Positions 27,804 through 38,328 of a DNA stretch of 64,000 nucleotides are shown piece by piece. The first letter of the stretch is position 1, and each line of letters begins with the position of its first letter. Below the pieces are notes generated by a model that searched no databases, was not told the DNA's origin, and was given only the letters and a program-made list of their open reading frames with translations. The stretch comes from Photobacterium sp. TY1-4 (GTDB lineage Bacteria; Pseudomonadota; Gammaproteobacteria; Enterobacterales; Vibrionaceae): contig NZ_CP099734.1 in assembly GCF_025398175.1 (NCBI RefSeq), positions 3,100,001 to 3,164,000 of the forward strand. The letters are read 5' to 3'. The translations under genes and the position numbers were made by a program.

Positions 27804-29405
27804 TCAGATCCGAAATGCCTGGATCTTGGCTTCCAGATCCGTGGCATGGTTCTGCATAGTTTCCGAGGTCTCGGACAGCTCAGAGACCACGACGACGGAC
27901 GCTTCCACCAGCTCACGCACATTGGTCAGGTTCTGGTTCATTTCATCGGCGACCGCACTTTGCTGCTCAGCCGCCGAGGCAATTTGGAAGTTCATGTCAT
28001 TAAGGCGGGTGACCTGCTCAACAATCTTATCCAGCTCCCCGCCGGCACTGGTCACCTGATCAACCCCTTCCGCGGCTTCGACCACCGACTGCTCCATCAG
28101 GCCGACCGCCTGCTGGGCACTGTTTTGCAGCTGGGTGATCATGTCCTGGATCTCAACCGTCGCCTGCTGGGTCCGCTGGGCCAGGTTACGCACTTCATCC
28201 GCCACCACGGCGAACCCGCGACCGGCCTCACCGGCCCGCGCCGCTTCGATCGCCGCGTTCAGGGCCAGCAGGTTGGTCTGCTCGGAGATCCCCTGAATGG
28301 TGACAATCACGCTGCCGATCTGTACCACGCGCTCTTCCACCTGGTTCACGGCATTGGCCGACTGACTGATGTCCTGCGACAGCTGGTTGATGGTTTGAAT
28401 GGTTTGAGAGACAAACTGCTGACCCTGAGAAGCCTGCGCCGAGGTGCCTTCGGTGGCGTTGGACGCTTCCCGGGCATGATCGGCCACCGTCTGCACCGTG
28501 GAGCTCATCTCGCTCATTGCCGATGCCAGTTGGTCGATCTCATTGAACTCTTCCTGCGCCGACTCCTTGGTTTCCATCATGCTGATCGACAGCACTTCCG
28601 CCAGTCCGGACAACTCCGACGCCGCATCGCGCTGGTTATGGATCACCTCATTGAGCTGAATCCGGGTTTTTTCCAGTTCGCGGGCCAGATCGCCATACTC
28701 ATCCCGGCAATCCATTTCAATTGGTTGTGACAGATCCCGGGCCGCCAACAGCTGGATGCTGTCCGCCAGATAGCGGGTCTGGCGCAGCATCACACTGGAG
28801 CCACCCAGCAGGATCACCACAAAGGCGATAATCATCATCCCGGTCTGCCAGGCCACCTGAACCAGGTATTCATTGTAATGAGCTTCGGCTTCGGAAGCAG
28901 GTTGTGAGGCCACGACCAGCCAGTTCCAGTGCGGCAGCTCAACCGCAAACTCAAAACGACCCGGTTGCTGCAACACCAGCGCGCCGCTGCCCGACAGGGA
29001 AGTTAACTTCCCGACCAGATCGCTGCCGTCTGTCAGGGTTGCCGATAAATCGCGCAGGGTACTGGCCTGCGGATGACCCAAGACCTTGCCGCTGTCCCGC
29101 TCAACCAGGTACAGGAAAGCACCGTCATTCCAGCTGCCCACCTGGGCAAGTATCACCTGCTCGGCCAGCGTTTTGCCGGATGCGCCCTGTTCATGCAGCT
29201 TGCCCAGCAAGGCCGCGCTGGCCTGCGCTTGCTCCTGCGCCCGGTCTTGTTGAATTTCAATGACGGACTGGTAAAAGGTACTCGCATCCCACAGTTGCTT
29301 TCCGATCAGCAACACCGTACTGAACACCATCAACAGCACCAATTTCGGCACCAGCCGAATATTGGTCAGCCCTTTCTCCCATGGTTTGAATACCATCTTC
29401 GCCAT
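27804..29405 (-). CDS. Methyl-accepting chemotaxis protein
   Basis: 533 residues. TM1 about 21-40, a periplasmic Cache-like sensor of about 150 residues, TM2 about 188-208, HAMP, then the cytoplasmic signalling hairpin with [19 protein letters not shown] and the tip-flanking [12 protein letters not shown]. Senses an unknown ligand and signals through CheA. It interrupts the E. coli-like glnE-ygiF order, so it is probably an insertion in this lineage. A 16-bp palindrome (29522-29537) lies in its upstream region. Confidence 0.93.
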   Translation of the reverse strand: MAKMVFKPWEKGLTNIRLVPKLVLLMVFSTVLLIGKQLWDASTFYQSVIEIQQDRAQEQAQASAALLGKLHEQGASGKTLAEQVILAQVGSWNDGAFLYLVERDSGKVLGHPQASTLRDLSATLTDGSDLVGKLTSLSGSGALVLQQPGRFEFAVELPHWNWLVVASQPASEAEAHYNEYLVQVAWQTGMMIIAFVVILLGGSSVMLRQTRYLADSIQLLAARDLSQPIEMDCRDEYGDLARELEKTRIQLNEVIHNQRDAASELSGLAEVLSISMMETKESAQEEFNEIDQLASAMSEMSSTVQTVADHAREASNATEGTSAQASQGQQFVSQTIQTINQLSQDISQSANAVNQVEERVVQIGSVIVTIQGISEQTNLLALNAAIEAARAGEAGRGFAVVADEVRNLAQRTQQATVEIQDMITQLQNSAQQAVGLMEQSVVEAAEGVDQVTSAGGELDKIVEQVTRLNDMNFQIASAAEQQSAVADEMNQNLTNVRELVEASVVVVSELSETSETMQNHATDLEAKIQAFRI

Positions 29406-29521
29406 TTGGAATCTCCATTTATATTCGATGCGTTCCCGGCAGCGCTGCTGACAACCAAAGTGCTCACATCAGCCGGTTATCATGGCCTGTGCCCGTCATC
29501 ACGAGCAATATCCCCCGAAAG

Positions 29522-29537
29522 CCATGATGCATCATGG
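29522..29537. repeat. 16-bp perfect palindrome upstream of the chemoreceptor gene
   Basis: CCATGATGCATCATGG, centred about 125 bp before the chemoreceptor start on the minus strand. Possible operator; no match to a site I know. Confidence 0.35.
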
Positions 29538-29663
29538 GTTTCGATATTCTATAGGTCGGCAGCAAATAGCGGAAATTTAATGCTAAAAAATATCGATGCC
29601 GTCAAACATAAGCCAGATCACATCCGGCTTGGCCAACCGGGGGAGAGCATACATCAGTTGGAT

Positions 29664-29692
29664 AAAAAAACGTCCTGCGCGGGCAGGACGTT
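29664..29692 (-). terminator. Terminator after ygiF
   Basis: AACGTCCTGC (29669-29678) / GCAGGACGTT (29683-29692) with loop GCGG; A-run on the plus strand gives a seven-T tail on the minus strand. Confidence 0.9.
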
Positions 29693-29738
29693 CATGGATG
29701 GACACATGCATGTGCAGCCGCTGGGAGCTGCCGGCCAC

Positions 29739-31256
29739 TCAGGGCCAGTACGGCGCCTGTTCGATACCGATCTGGCGGCTCTGATCCATGGCATGGATCA
29801 ACGACTCTTCCTTGCGTTGCAGCCATTTGGCAATCTGACGTCGATCTTCTTCGTCTTCCTGCAACGCCTGCAGGGCGCGGATCGGCTCCAACTGGCGCAG
29901 ATCCTCGATCCCCTGCAACAGATCCAGCCAAGGCAGGCGGAAGCTGGCACGGCGCTCTTCTTCATACAGACCGGCCAGACAAATGCCGCTGAGCAGATTG
30001 CGTTGCAGACGGGGGTGCTGATCCAGATAATCGGCCCGGCTGAGCTGGCGAACCTCTGGGAAGGACTCTTCCAGCTCCTGCCAGGATTTGGCCAGCACCG
30101 TATCGGCGAAGCCTTTGACATTCCCGGCCAGACGCTCACGCGCCTTGTCATCCAGGAACGGCTGCCAACCGCGGCTTAAGATCCAGCGACTCAGATCCAG
30201 CAACAGGCCGCAATAGCGGGAGGATTCCAGCAGCGTCATCACCGCCTCATCTTCCGGCAACTCATCTTTGCGGGCTTTGAGCTGTTTCACCATCGCTTTG
30301 CGGGCATTGAGTTTTTTCAGCGCATAGCCTTTATCGGCCAGCAGGCGCTCAATGCTGAGGTACTCGTCAATCCAGTCCAGCTCCCCTTCCAGCCAATTCA
30401 GCTCCTGGCGAAGCAGGGCGCTGGCACGACGCGGGATCATGCTGCCGAACAGGGACAGCGTCTGGCGGATCAGGCACAAGGCTTGGTAAATTTCCTGCAA
30501 TGCCGGCAGCTCCAGCCGCTCGGCAAAAATCTGTTCATGGTAATGCCAGTGATCCAGGGCATGCTCCAGGGTCCGCACGAACAAAGATTCAATCGAATCG
30601 CTGTCCTGCACCGGCACAAAAGCGAGGGGTTTGACGGCATCACCCAGATAACCGGCGGCCAGGCGGTAGCCACGGGCCGCCTTGCTCAGGTTCCCCAGTC
30701 GCATGCCGCCGTCGCTGCACAAATCCCGGGCCAGGGTAAATAAGGCGTCTGTCTGGCCGGATTTCAGCTCCAGCTCCACTTCGCAAATCGGATTGCTCTG
30801 ATCATTGGCACTGACTTCGCCCTGATCAAATGCCAGTTCGATCTGGCTGCCGTCAGGCATCGCAATCAGCCATTGCTGACGTTCAAAATCAGTCGAGAAT
30901 AGTGGGGTCAGTTGCTGCTGGACCGCGGCAACATCAACGGTTTCCGGCCAGGCATCTGCCGGATGCAGCGAAAGATCGGGAGCGGGGCCTGAGATTTCCG
31001 CGTTATATTCGGGGCGCTGGTGTAAACCGGCAACCACCCGTCCTGCGGTTTTCAGGGTCTGAACAAACACATCATCATAACGACGGACCCGCAGGCCGAT
31101 ATCGTGCTGGCGAAGAATTTGGTCTGGTGTGTCGAAATAGACATTGCCTAATTGTCGACGACTTTGTTGCAGAATTTTCGCTTCGGCAATTTTGCGTAAT
31201 AATTGACTCGAAAATTCCGGTGAGACGAAAAACTTCAGTTCTATCTCGGTTTCCAT
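29739..31256 (-). CDS. ygiF: Inorganic triphosphatase, CYTH-CHAD protein
   Basis: 505 residues. N-terminal CYTH domain beginning METEIELKFF (the ExExK metal-binding motif) and a C-terminal CHAD domain (about 220-505, alpha-helical with spaced His/Lys/Arg). E. coli YgiF hydrolyses inorganic tripolyphosphate. ATG 31256 is chosen because the CYTH motif must be N-terminal; a longer frame to 31313 adds unrelated residues. Divergent from the phosphate transport genes, a functional neighbour through polyphosphate (inference). Confidence 0.93.
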   Translation of the reverse strand: METEIELKFFVSPEFSSQLLRKIAEAKILQQSRRQLGNVYFDTPDQILRQHDIGLRVRRYDDVFVQTLKTAGRVVAGLHQRPEYNAEISGPAPDLSLHPADAWPETVDVAAVQQQLTPLFSTDFERQQWLIAMPDGSQIELAFDQGEVSANDQSNPICEVELELKSGQTDALFTLARDLCSDGGMRLGNLSKAARGYRLAAGYLGDAVKPLAFVPVQDSDSIESLFVRTLEHALDHWHYHEQIFAERLELPALQEIYQALCLIRQTLSLFGSMIPRRASALLRQELNWLEGELDWIDEYLSIERLLADKGYALKKLNARKAMVKQLKARKDELPEDEAVMTLLESSRYCGLLLDLSRWILSRGWQPFLDDKARERLAGNVKGFADTVLAKSWQELEESFPEVRQLSRADYLDQHPRLQRNLLSGICLAGLYEEERRASFRLPWLDLLQGIEDLRQLEPIRALQALQEDEEDRRQIAKWLQRKEESLIHAMDQSRQIGIEQAPYWP

Positions 31257-31440
31257 AGTTATACCTATAAACAGTGGCAAACCAAGGATATTTCCAATCT
31301 TGCTCCGGGGCAAGCAGGAAATATCGACAAAACCTTGATCAAAATTAGTTCCCCTGTACTAACTTATACGTTAACATGCGCGCCTCTGTGACCATCGCTC
31401 AAGAATTAGCCTTTTTAGGCGCTCTTTAGGTTGATCGGCT

Positions 31441-32121
31441 ATGCCAGTAAATACAATTATGGGGCTCTTTGCTAAATCCCCAATCAAACCGCTGCAACGT
31501 CATGTTACCCGGGTAACTGAATGTTGCGAACTGCTTGTACCATTTTTCGAGGCGTGTCACGCCGGGGACTGGGATAAAGCAGCCACCTTACGCGAACAGA
31601 TCTCGCAACTTGAAAAAGATGCCGATGTCCTCAAGCGTGAGATCCGCCTCAAACTTCCACGTGGTCTGTTCATGCCTGTCGACCGGACTGACATGCTCGG
31701 CCTCCTTACCCAGCAGGATAAACTCGCTAACCTGTCCAAAGATATCGCCGGCCGCGTTCTGGGCCGTCAGCTTCAAATCCCTGTCGCAATGTACCCCGAC
31801 TTTATTGCCTATGTTCAGCGTTGTCTGGATGCGGCCAATCAAGCCAGCCGGGTGATTAACGAACTGGATGAGTTGCTGGAAACCGGTTTTAAAGGTCGTG
31901 AAGTCACCTTGGTGGCTGAAATGATCAATCAATTGGACGTGATCGAAGACGATACGGATTCTATGCAAATCCAACTGCGTCAGCAGCTCATGTCCATTGA
32001 AGATCAGCACAACCCGGTTGATGTCATGTTCCTGTACAAAATTCTGGAGTGGGTTGGCGCCATCGCCGATCAGGCACAACGTGTCGGCTCACGCCTGGAA
32101 ATCATGCTATCGCGCTCATAA
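31441..32121 (+). CDS. TIGR00153/DUF47 PhoU-like protein
   Basis: 226 residues, helical PhoU-like family normally encoded directly before a Pit phosphate transporter, as here (32-bp gap). Visible family features: GLFAKSPIKPLQRH near the start, KLPRGLFMPVDRTDML, and DQAQRVGSRLEIMLSR at the end. Presumed regulator or partner of the Pit transporter; the mechanism is not established. Confidence 0.92.
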   Translation: MPVNTIMGLFAKSPIKPLQRHVTRVTECCELLVPFFEACHAGDWDKAATLREQISQLEKDADVLKREIRLKLPRGLFMPVDRTDMLGLLTQQDKLANLSKDIAGRVLGRQLQIPVAMYPDFIAYVQRCLDAANQASRVINELDELLETGFKGREVTLVAEMINQLDVIEDDTDSMQIQLRQQLMSIEDQHNPVDVMFLYKILEWVGAIADQAQRVGSRLEIMLSRS

Positions 32122-32153
32122 GCGAAAGATTGTAACAAAAACAAGGTTTTACA

Positions 32154-33425
32154 ATGGAAATCCTGGCTAATTACGGCACCATGATTATCGTGGTGGCGGC
32201 TTTATTCGGCTTTTTAATGGCGATTGGTATTGGTGCCAATGATGTTGCCAACGCCATGGGCACCTCTGTAGGCTCCAAAGCGCTAACCGTGAAACAGGCG
32301 ATCATCATTGCGATGATTTTCGAATTTGCCGGCGCCTATCTGGCCGGCGGTGAAGTGACCGATACCATCCGTAAAGGGGTGATCGAGACTGCGCACTACG
32401 CCGATCAGCCGGAAGTACTGGTTTACGGCATGATGTCCGCCCTGCTGGCCGCCGGTACCTGGCTGCTGCTGGCCTCTTATATGGGCTGGCCGGTCTCGAC
32501 CACGCACTCCATTATCGGTGCCATCATCGGTTTTGCCTGCGTTTCTGTCGGCACCGAAGCCGTCGACTGGGGCTCAGTCCAGGGGATTGTCGGTAGCTGG
32601 ATCATCACACCGCTGATTTCCGGCTTCTTTGCCTACGCGATCTTTATCAGTGCCCAGCGCCTGATCTTTGATACCGATAACCCGTTGGTGAATGCCAAGC
32701 GCTTTGTCCCGGTGTACATGTTCATCACCGCGATGGTCATTGCCCTGGTCACGATCAAAAAAGGCCTGAAGCACGTTGGCCTGCACCTGTCGACCACTGA
32801 AGCCTGGCTTGCCTCAATTGCAGTTTCGGCAGTGATCATGCTGCTAGGCTACCTCTACATCAACCGCAAGTATTCTGATGATGACGGCCAGGCCGTAGAC
32901 AGCAACGGCTATGCCGGTGTTGAGCGTGTGTTCAGCGTGCTGATGGTGGTCACGGCTTGTGCCATGGCATTTGCCCACGGCTCCAACGATGTGGCCAATG
33001 CGATTGGTCCGCTGTCTGCCGTGGTTTCAACCGTTGAGCACCTGGGTGAGATCGCAGAGAAATCAACGATTGCCTGGTGGATCCTGCCGCTGGGTGGCTT
33101 CGGGATTGTGGTCGGTCTGGCGACCCTGGGCCACAAAGTGATGGCGACTGTCGGCACCGGGATCACCGAGCTGACGCCAAGCCGTGGCTTCGCTGCGCAG
33201 CTGGCAACCGCTTCAACCGTGGTACTGGCCTCAGGTACAGGTCTGCCGATCTCCACCACACAAACTCTGGTGGGTGCGGTACTGGGTGTGGGTTTTGCCC
33301 GCGGTATTGCAGCCCTGAACCTGGGTGTGGTCCGGAACATCGTGGCTTCCTGGGTCGTGACCCTGCCGGCGGGCGCACTTCTGGCTGTCATTTTCTTCTA
33401 CGTGATGCAAGCAGTCTTTGGTTAA
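32154..33425 (+). CDS. pit: Low-affinity inorganic phosphate transporter, Pit family
   Basis: 423 residues, about 10-12 membrane segments. The duplicated PHO4 signature is visible: IGANDVANAMGTSVGSKAL near residue 25 and AHGSNDVANAIGPL near residue 276, plus WPVSTTHSI and LPISTTQTL repeats. Symports phosphate (often as metal phosphate). Operon with the DUF47 gene; a terminator follows. Confidence 0.95.
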   Translation: MEILANYGTMIIVVAALFGFLMAIGIGANDVANAMGTSVGSKALTVKQAIIIAMIFEFAGAYLAGGEVTDTIRKGVIETAHYADQPEVLVYGMMSALLAAGTWLLLASYMGWPVSTTHSIIGAIIGFACVSVGTEAVDWGSVQGIVGSWIITPLISGFFAYAIFISAQRLIFDTDNPLVNAKRFVPVYMFITAMVIALVTIKKGLKHVGLHLSTTEAWLASIAVSAVIMLLGYLYINRKYSDDDGQAVDSNGYAGVERVFSVLMVVTACAMAFAHGSNDVANAIGPLSAVVSTVEHLGEIAEKSTIAWWILPLGGFGIVVGLATLGHKVMATVGTGITELTPSRGFAAQLATASTVVLASGTGLPISTTQTLVGAVLGVGFARGIAALNLGVVRNIVASWVVTLPAGALLAVIFFYVMQAVFG

Positions 33426-33441
33426 AACCCGGCACAACTTC

Positions 33442-33470
33442 AAAAGAGGGAGGCATTGCCTCCCTCTTTT
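33442..33470 (+). terminator. Terminator after pit
   Basis: AAAAGAGGGAGGC (33442-33454) / GCCTCCCTCTTTT (33458-33470), perfect 13-bp stem with a 3-nt loop. Confidence 0.9.
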
Positions 33471-33544
33471 CTTGCACCCGAGACGCAAAATTTTTAGTAT
33501 TTGAGCTCTTTGAATACACAGACAGGCTCCTCAAGGATCATATT

Positions 33545-34162
33545 GTGAAGCATCTTATCCACATCGTATTACTCGTTTGTGCCGTGGTGGCAGGCCAGGC
33601 GCAGGCTGAGCAGGTTCGCTACATTTCTGACGACCTGTTCACTTATATGCACCGGGGTCCGAGTACACAGTTCCGGATTATGGGCAGTATCAATACCGGA
33701 ACAAAAGTCACGCTCCTTGAAAACAACAAGGAAACCGGCTTCAGCCGCATTACGGATGACCGCGGCCGGACCGGCTGGGTGAAGACAGACTACCTGTCGC
33801 CACAGGTCGGCCTGAAAGCCCGTTTCCCGGTGTTGCAGAAAGAGCTGGCGGAAGTGAAAGAAGCTCTGGCCCATGCCAAGGAATCGGAAGAAGCCAAAAC
33901 TGCGGGTCTGCAGAACTCCCTGAAGATGCGCAATGAGCAAATCGCCGAGCTGGAGTCCCAGAACAGCCAGCTGAACGAGCAGCTGATGACCTCTCAGAGC
34001 GAGATCCGCGAGCTGCGTGCCAAGCTGGATACGCAGAAAGACGACCTGCTGATGAAGTGGTTCACCTATGGCGGCATGGTTGCCGGTGGTGGCCTGCTGT
34101 TTGGCCTGGTCCTGCCGCATATGATCCCGCGCCGTCGCCGTCGCAACAACGGCTGGGCATAA
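33545..34162 (+). CDS. ygiM: YgiM-type SH3-domain membrane protein (TIGR04211)
   Basis: 205 residues from a GTG at 33545 with AAGGA seven bases upstream. Signal peptide of about 20 residues (ending GQAQA), bacterial SH3 domain (about 22-85, RYISDDLFTYMHRGPSTQFR), a coiled coil (about 95-165) and a C-terminal transmembrane helix followed by basic residues (PRRRRRNN). Matches E. coli YgiM. Function in the envelope unknown. The frame is open far upstream inside pit, but only this start gives a signal peptide. Precedes cca in E. coli as well. Confidence 0.92.
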   Translation: MKHLIHIVLLVCAVVAGQAQAEQVRYISDDLFTYMHRGPSTQFRIMGSINTGTKVTLLENNKETGFSRITDDRGRTGWVKTDYLSPQVGLKARFPVLQKELAEVKEALAHAKESEEAKTAGLQNSLKMRNEQIAELESQNSQLNEQLMTSQSEIRELRAKLDTQKDDLLMKWFTYGGMVAGGGLLFGLVLPHMIPRRRRRNNGWA

Positions 34163-34198
34163 GCCCGACGGGTTTCCCGCCGACCGCAACGCACGATC

Positions 34199-34227
34199 AA
34201 AAATGGCAGCCACTGGCTGCCATTTTT
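34199..34227. terminator. Bidirectional terminator between ygiM and gspB
   Basis: AAAAATGGCAGCC (34199-34211) / GGCTGCCATTTTT (34215-34227), perfect stem, 3-nt loop, between convergent genes. Confidence 0.92.
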
Positions 34228-34245
34228 AGTTTCAGGCTATCCAAC

Positions 34246-35115
34246 CTACCACTCCGACAGGGCCGGCATCGCCACCAGGTACGATTCAAAATCAAACACC
34301 ACCTGACGCGGCTCGATCCGGCGCAGAATCACGCCCGGCGCAATCTCATCCCCTTCAAACGCTTCACGACCGTTCACTTTCACCCAGCGACTGTTCGCCG
34401 AAGAGGAATAGATATGGGTCTGAAAGTTCAGCGTCGGGATCCGGCTCTGGACCGCGGCCGGCAACTCGCCCAGGGCGATCGTCGACAATGCCGGTTCAGC
34501 GCGCTGGGCCGGGACCGACGGCAGTGACTTCGGCGCCTCATCCGTCGCGGCAATAGCCGATTTTAACTGGGCTGCCAGCAGCGGTGATAACTCGGAATAG
34601 TCCAGCCCTTCCAGCCCCCACGCCGCAGCGTCTGTCGCTTGCGGCTCCCCGCTCACCGGGATCACCGCAGCCGGCTCGGCAGACAGCTCGGCAGCCAGAG
34701 CCGGCCTGCCCCGCCCGGAGGCCGCCGATTCAACAGCCGACACCGATCCGGCAACAGGCAGCGGCTCGGTGCGCAGTTCCGGGTACGGTAAAAACCGAAC
34801 CCCGCCGACAGCGTCCGCCGACACAAGCGTCGAATGCGGTGCCGGCGTCGATACTTCACGATGAACCTGAGCCACCGGTCCCTGAACCATCCGGGGCTGC
34901 GGCACCACCACCGGGCTCATCTCCCCCGACGCACTGAGTAAACTGCTGTACGCCAGCGTGGCCGCCACCGGCGTGAGCATTAGCAGCGTCGGCGCGACCC
35001 AGGACGGCCAGCGCCGGGACGCATCCGCGGGTGAGCTCCGGCGATACCGAGCGGGTGCCGGCTGCTGCTGGTGCTGTTGCTCCGACTGGGCAATCGCCTT
35101 TAACAAATTAGACAT
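34246..35115 (-). CDS. gspB: General secretion pathway protein B (GspB/ExeB-like)
   Basis: 289 residues. Short cytoplasmic N-terminus (SNLLKAIAQSEQ), one membrane helix (about 39-60), a Pro/Ala/Ser/Glu-rich periplasmic linker and a C-terminal domain (about 220-289; SRIPTLNFQTHIYSSSANSR, VNGREAFEGDEI) typical of GspB. Works with GspA to assemble the type II secretin through the peptidoglycan. Its ATG overlaps the gspA stop by one base (TAATG). Confidence 0.9.
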   Translation of the reverse strand: MSNLLKAIAQSEQQHQQQPAPARYRRSSPADASRRWPSWVAPTLLMLTPVAATLAYSSLLSASGEMSPVVVPQPRMVQGPVAQVHREVSTPAPHSTLVSADAVGGVRFLPYPELRTEPLPVAGSVSAVESAASGRGRPALAAELSAEPAAVIPVSGEPQATDAAAWGLEGLDYSELSPLLAAQLKSAIAATDEAPKSLPSVPAQRAEPALSTIALGELPAAVQSRIPTLNFQTHIYSSSANSRWVKVNGREAFEGDEIAPGVILRRIEPRQVVFDFESYLVAMPALSEW

Positions 35116-36863
35116 TAACTTTTCTCCGGATGCAGGGTTGGCCCCGGCAGGTTTAACGCTGAGTCGATCACCATCAGGGTCTGCGGCCCGGCAATGCCGT
35201 CAGCCGCCAGATCCTGTGCCCGCTGGAACCGGCGCAGCCGCTCCAGCAACACCTGGTCAAACCGATCGCTGCGGGTCGGACTTTCCCCCAGCAGAAGGCT
35301 CAGGTGCTGATCCAGCCAACGAACCCGCTCGCCACGCTGGCCGTAACGAATGGTCGACTCCTCACCCAGCGGCGGCCGCCATAACAAGGTATAGCCCGGC
35401 TGCCAACGCTGTTGCAGCCAGTCATAGCCCACGGCAATCCGCTCGCCGCCGAGCAGCAACTCGACATGCTCCGGCGCCAGGGTGTACACCACCGCGTAAT
35501 ACGGCGGCTGGCCCGGCTCCTGCAACGTCACCAGCACCGGCCGGTTGATGATCCGCAACTGCTCCAGCGCTGCCGTCTTGCCCTGATAGCAACTCAGTGC
35601 CACCCGCTGGCTGGTTTCACAGTTGGCCTGGCTCAGACGGGTTTCATATCCCCACAGGCGATACAAGGTTTGCATCGCCTGACGCTCAGAGCGGCTTTGG
35701 GTCATCACCGCCTGCCAGCGTTGCGCCGGATCGGGCTGCGGCGGCGGCGGGGAAATGGCTGGTTGTTCCGGCGGCAACACCAGATTCGGGACCGAAGTCT
35801 GCACCACTAGCTCAGGCTCCGGCGCAGGGTGCACTGCCACCACCGTACTCATCGCCACGGCTTGTCCGTCGTTCGCAGCCGTATCCGTCAGCGCCAAACG
35901 CTGCCCGAGCTGCGACAGCCAGTCCGAGGGTTGCACCGCCTGATAGACGATCCCGGCAGAAAGCAAGCCCCCGGCCAGTAACGCCCCGCTCAGGAGCAGT
36001 GCCCGGCGGTGTCGCGCCGGTTCCGCACCGGCCGCTGCCCCGTTCGTCGCCGGCAACTGCCAGCTCAGCACCTCGTCACAGGCCTGGCTGACAATCGCCT
36101 TGCTCGCCTGGTGACTGGCCTGCTGACACGCCAGCAGCATCGCTTTGTCGCAGACCAGGTTGATCAGACGCGGGATCCCGCCGGTCGCCCGGGCGATCTG
36201 CCGGGTCTGTGCCGGTTCAAAAACCTTGTGCAGACACTCCACCGCCTGAAGGCGATAGTGGATATATTCCTCCACTTCACTGTCTGTCAGCGGCAGCAGG
36301 TGATAGCGGGAGGTGATCCGTTGCGCCAGCTGGCGCAGGCGCTCTTGCTGCAACAGCTGCTGCAATTCCGGCTGCCCGACCAGTACCACCTTCAGCAGCT
36401 TGATGCTGTCGGTCTCCAGGTTGGTCAGCAGTCGCAACTGCTCCAGCACATCCGGCATCAGGTGCTGGGCTTCATCCACCAACAGCAGGGTCTGCTTCCC
36501 GGCGCTGTGATTGGCCAGCAGATGGCGATAAATGCAGTCGGTCAGCACCTTGTAACTGGCGTCCTGCGGGTAGTCCACCCCCAACTCATCACAAATGGTG
36601 GCCAGCAGCTCCTGGGCCGACAGCGCCGGATTCAGCACCATCGCCACCTGGGTTTCCTGCGGCAGGCGGGCTACCAGCGCCCGCAACACCGTGGTTTTTC
36701 CGGTCCCGACCTCCCCGGTCAGCAACCCGAACCCGCCCCCACCCGACAGGCTGGCCAGCATATGGGTTAAGGCTTCCCGGTGCCGCTCACTGAGGTAGAG
36801 AAAGCGGGCACTGGGCACAATTGAGAATGGGGACTCGGCGATCCCGAAGAAATCCTTGTACAT
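35115..36863 (-). CDS. gspA: General secretion pathway ATPase GspA/ExeA
   Basis: 582 residues. N-terminal AAA ATPase (MYKDFFGIAESPFSI; Walker A TGEVGTGKT, Walker B LLLVDEAQ), a membrane helix near residue 290, and a C-terminal periplasmic peptidoglycan-binding domain (about 515-570; FDQVLLERLRRFQRAQ, ADGIAGPQT). In Aeromonas and vibrios GspA-GspB inserts the secretin into the cell wall. The main T2SS operon is not in this window. Confidence 0.93.
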   Translation of the reverse strand: MYKDFFGIAESPFSIVPSARFLYLSERHREALTHMLASLSGGGGFGLLTGEVGTGKTTVLRALVARLPQETQVAMVLNPALSAQELLATICDELGVDYPQDASYKVLTDCIYRHLLANHSAGKQTLLLVDEAQHLMPDVLEQLRLLTNLETDSIKLLKVVLVGQPELQQLLQQERLRQLAQRITSRYHLLPLTDSEVEEYIHYRLQAVECLHKVFEPAQTRQIARATGGIPRLINLVCDKAMLLACQQASHQASKAIVSQACDEVLSWQLPATNGAAAGAEPARHRRALLLSGALLAGGLLSAGIVYQAVQPSDWLSQLGQRLALTDTAANDGQAVAMSTVVAVHPAPEPELVVQTSVPNLVLPPEQPAISPPPPQPDPAQRWQAVMTQSRSERQAMQTLYRLWGYETRLSQANCETSQRVALSCYQGKTAALEQLRIINRPVLVTLQEPGQPPYYAVVYTLAPEHVELLLGGERIAVGYDWLQQRWQPGYTLLWRPPLGEESTIRYGQRGERVRWLDQHLSLLLGESPTRSDRFDQVLLERLRRFQRAQDLAADGIAGPQTLMVIDSALNLPGPTLHPEKS

Positions 36864-36999
36864 GCCGTCTACTCTTGGTCCTGTTTCGAATTAAATTACC
36901 TTTGCTGGTCAATATTGTATACCCTGAACCGGTATTGAAGCGATCGATGGCACACCTGTCGTCGTATTGAACCTGAAAGTGGTAATAAAGGAGTTGAGT

Positions 37000-38226
37000 G
37001 TGCAGACCTATCTGGTGGGCGGCGCCGTACGTGATGCGCTGCTGGGACTGACGGTAACCGATAAAGACTGGGTGGTGGTCGGGGCCACGCCGGAGCAGAT
37101 GCTGGATCTCGGTTATACCCAGGTCGGCAGCGACTTTCCGGTGTTCCTGCATCCCAAAACCAAACAAGAATTTGCCCTAGCCCGGACCGAGCGCAAATCC
37201 GGCCAGGGATATACCGGGTTCATCTGCCATTTCGACCCGGAGGTTACCCTGGAACAGGATCTCCAGCGCCGGGATCTGACCATCAATGCCATCGCCCAGA
37301 CCGCTGACGGGACGCTGGTTGATCCTTACCACGGCCAGCAGGATCTGGAGAGCCGCCTGCTGCGCCACGTCTCCCCGGCCTTTGTCGAAGATCCGCTGCG
37401 GGTACTGCGGGTCGCGCGCTTTGCTGCCCGTTTTGCCCATCTGGGCTTTACCGTAGCCCCGGAAACCCTGGCCCTGATGCAGGAAATGGTGGTCACCGGC
37501 GAGCTGGCCGCCCTGACCCCGGAGCGGGTGTGGAAAGAGTGGGAGAAATCCCTCTCGTCGGCCAACCCGGAAGTCTTTCTCAAAGTGCTGCGCCAGTGTG
37601 GCGCGCTCGGCGTGGTGATGCCGGAGATCGACGCCCTGTTCGGTGTCCCGCAACCGGAAAAATGGCATCCGGAAATCGACACCGGCATCCATACCATGAT
37701 GGTCGCAGCGCAAGCCGCCCGGCTCAGTGCGGATCTCACGCTCCGCTTTGCCGCCCAGGTGCACGACCTCGGCAAGGCCCTGACGCCCGAAGCCGAGTGG
37801 CCGAGCCACAAACGACATTGCCAGAGCGGACTGGGAGCCATCCGGCAACTATGCCAGCGCCTGCGGGTGCCGAATGAGTACCGCGATATCGCCCTGATGG
37901 TTTGTGCGCAGCACACCAAAGTGCACCATGCCGACGAACTGCGTCCGGCGACCTTCGTCAAAATCTTTGATGAGATTGATGCCTGGCGCAAACCGGAGCG
38001 GGTGCACCAGTTGGCGCTGTGCTGCCGGGCCGATGTCCGCGGCCGGACCGGCTTTGAAGACGCCCCTTATCCGCAGGCCGATCTCCTCGAAGCTGCATTT
38101 GCCGCCGCCCAGGCCGTGGCCGTCAAGCCGATTGTCGAGGCCGGCTATCAGGGTAAAGCCATCAAGGAGCAACTGGCCCTGCGCCGCAGCGACGCGGTCA
38201 CAACCTGCCTGGCGCGCCTGCGCTAA
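37000..38226 (+). CDS. cca: CCA-adding tRNA nucleotidyltransferase / 2'-phosphodiesterase
   Basis: 408 residues from GTG 37000, with AAGGAG six bases upstream. Adds and repairs the tRNA 3' CCA. Nucleotidyltransferase motifs [14 protein letters not shown] and [18 protein letters not shown], then an HD domain (HDLGKALTP), the long gammaproteobacterial form. E. coli Cca begins [12 protein letters not shown], in line with this start. Same position relative to ygiM and uppP as in E. coli. Confidence 0.96.
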   Translation: MQTYLVGGAVRDALLGLTVTDKDWVVVGATPEQMLDLGYTQVGSDFPVFLHPKTKQEFALARTERKSGQGYTGFICHFDPEVTLEQDLQRRDLTINAIAQTADGTLVDPYHGQQDLESRLLRHVSPAFVEDPLRVLRVARFAARFAHLGFTVAPETLALMQEMVVTGELAALTPERVWKEWEKSLSSANPEVFLKVLRQCGALGVVMPEIDALFGVPQPEKWHPEIDTGIHTMMVAAQAARLSADLTLRFAAQVHDLGKALTPEAEWPSHKRHCQSGLGAIRQLCQRLRVPNEYRDIALMVCAQHTKVHHADELRPATFVKIFDEIDAWRKPERVHQLALCCRADVRGRTGFEDAPYPQADLLEAAFAAAQAVAVKPIVEAGYQGKAIKEQLALRRSDAVTTCLARLR

Positions 38227-38258
38227 CAGGGACTGGCAAGCCGAGTGAGCCCCAAAAG

Positions 38259-38287
38259 AAAAGCCTGACATCATGTCAGGCTTTTTT
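38259..38287. terminator. Bidirectional terminator between cca and uppP
   Basis: AAAAGCCTGACAT-C-ATGTCAGGCTTTTTT palindrome between convergent genes. Confidence 0.9.
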
Positions 38288-38328
38288 GTCTGCGATTTTC
38301 TCGGTGCGAGGGCACGATGATAAGCACT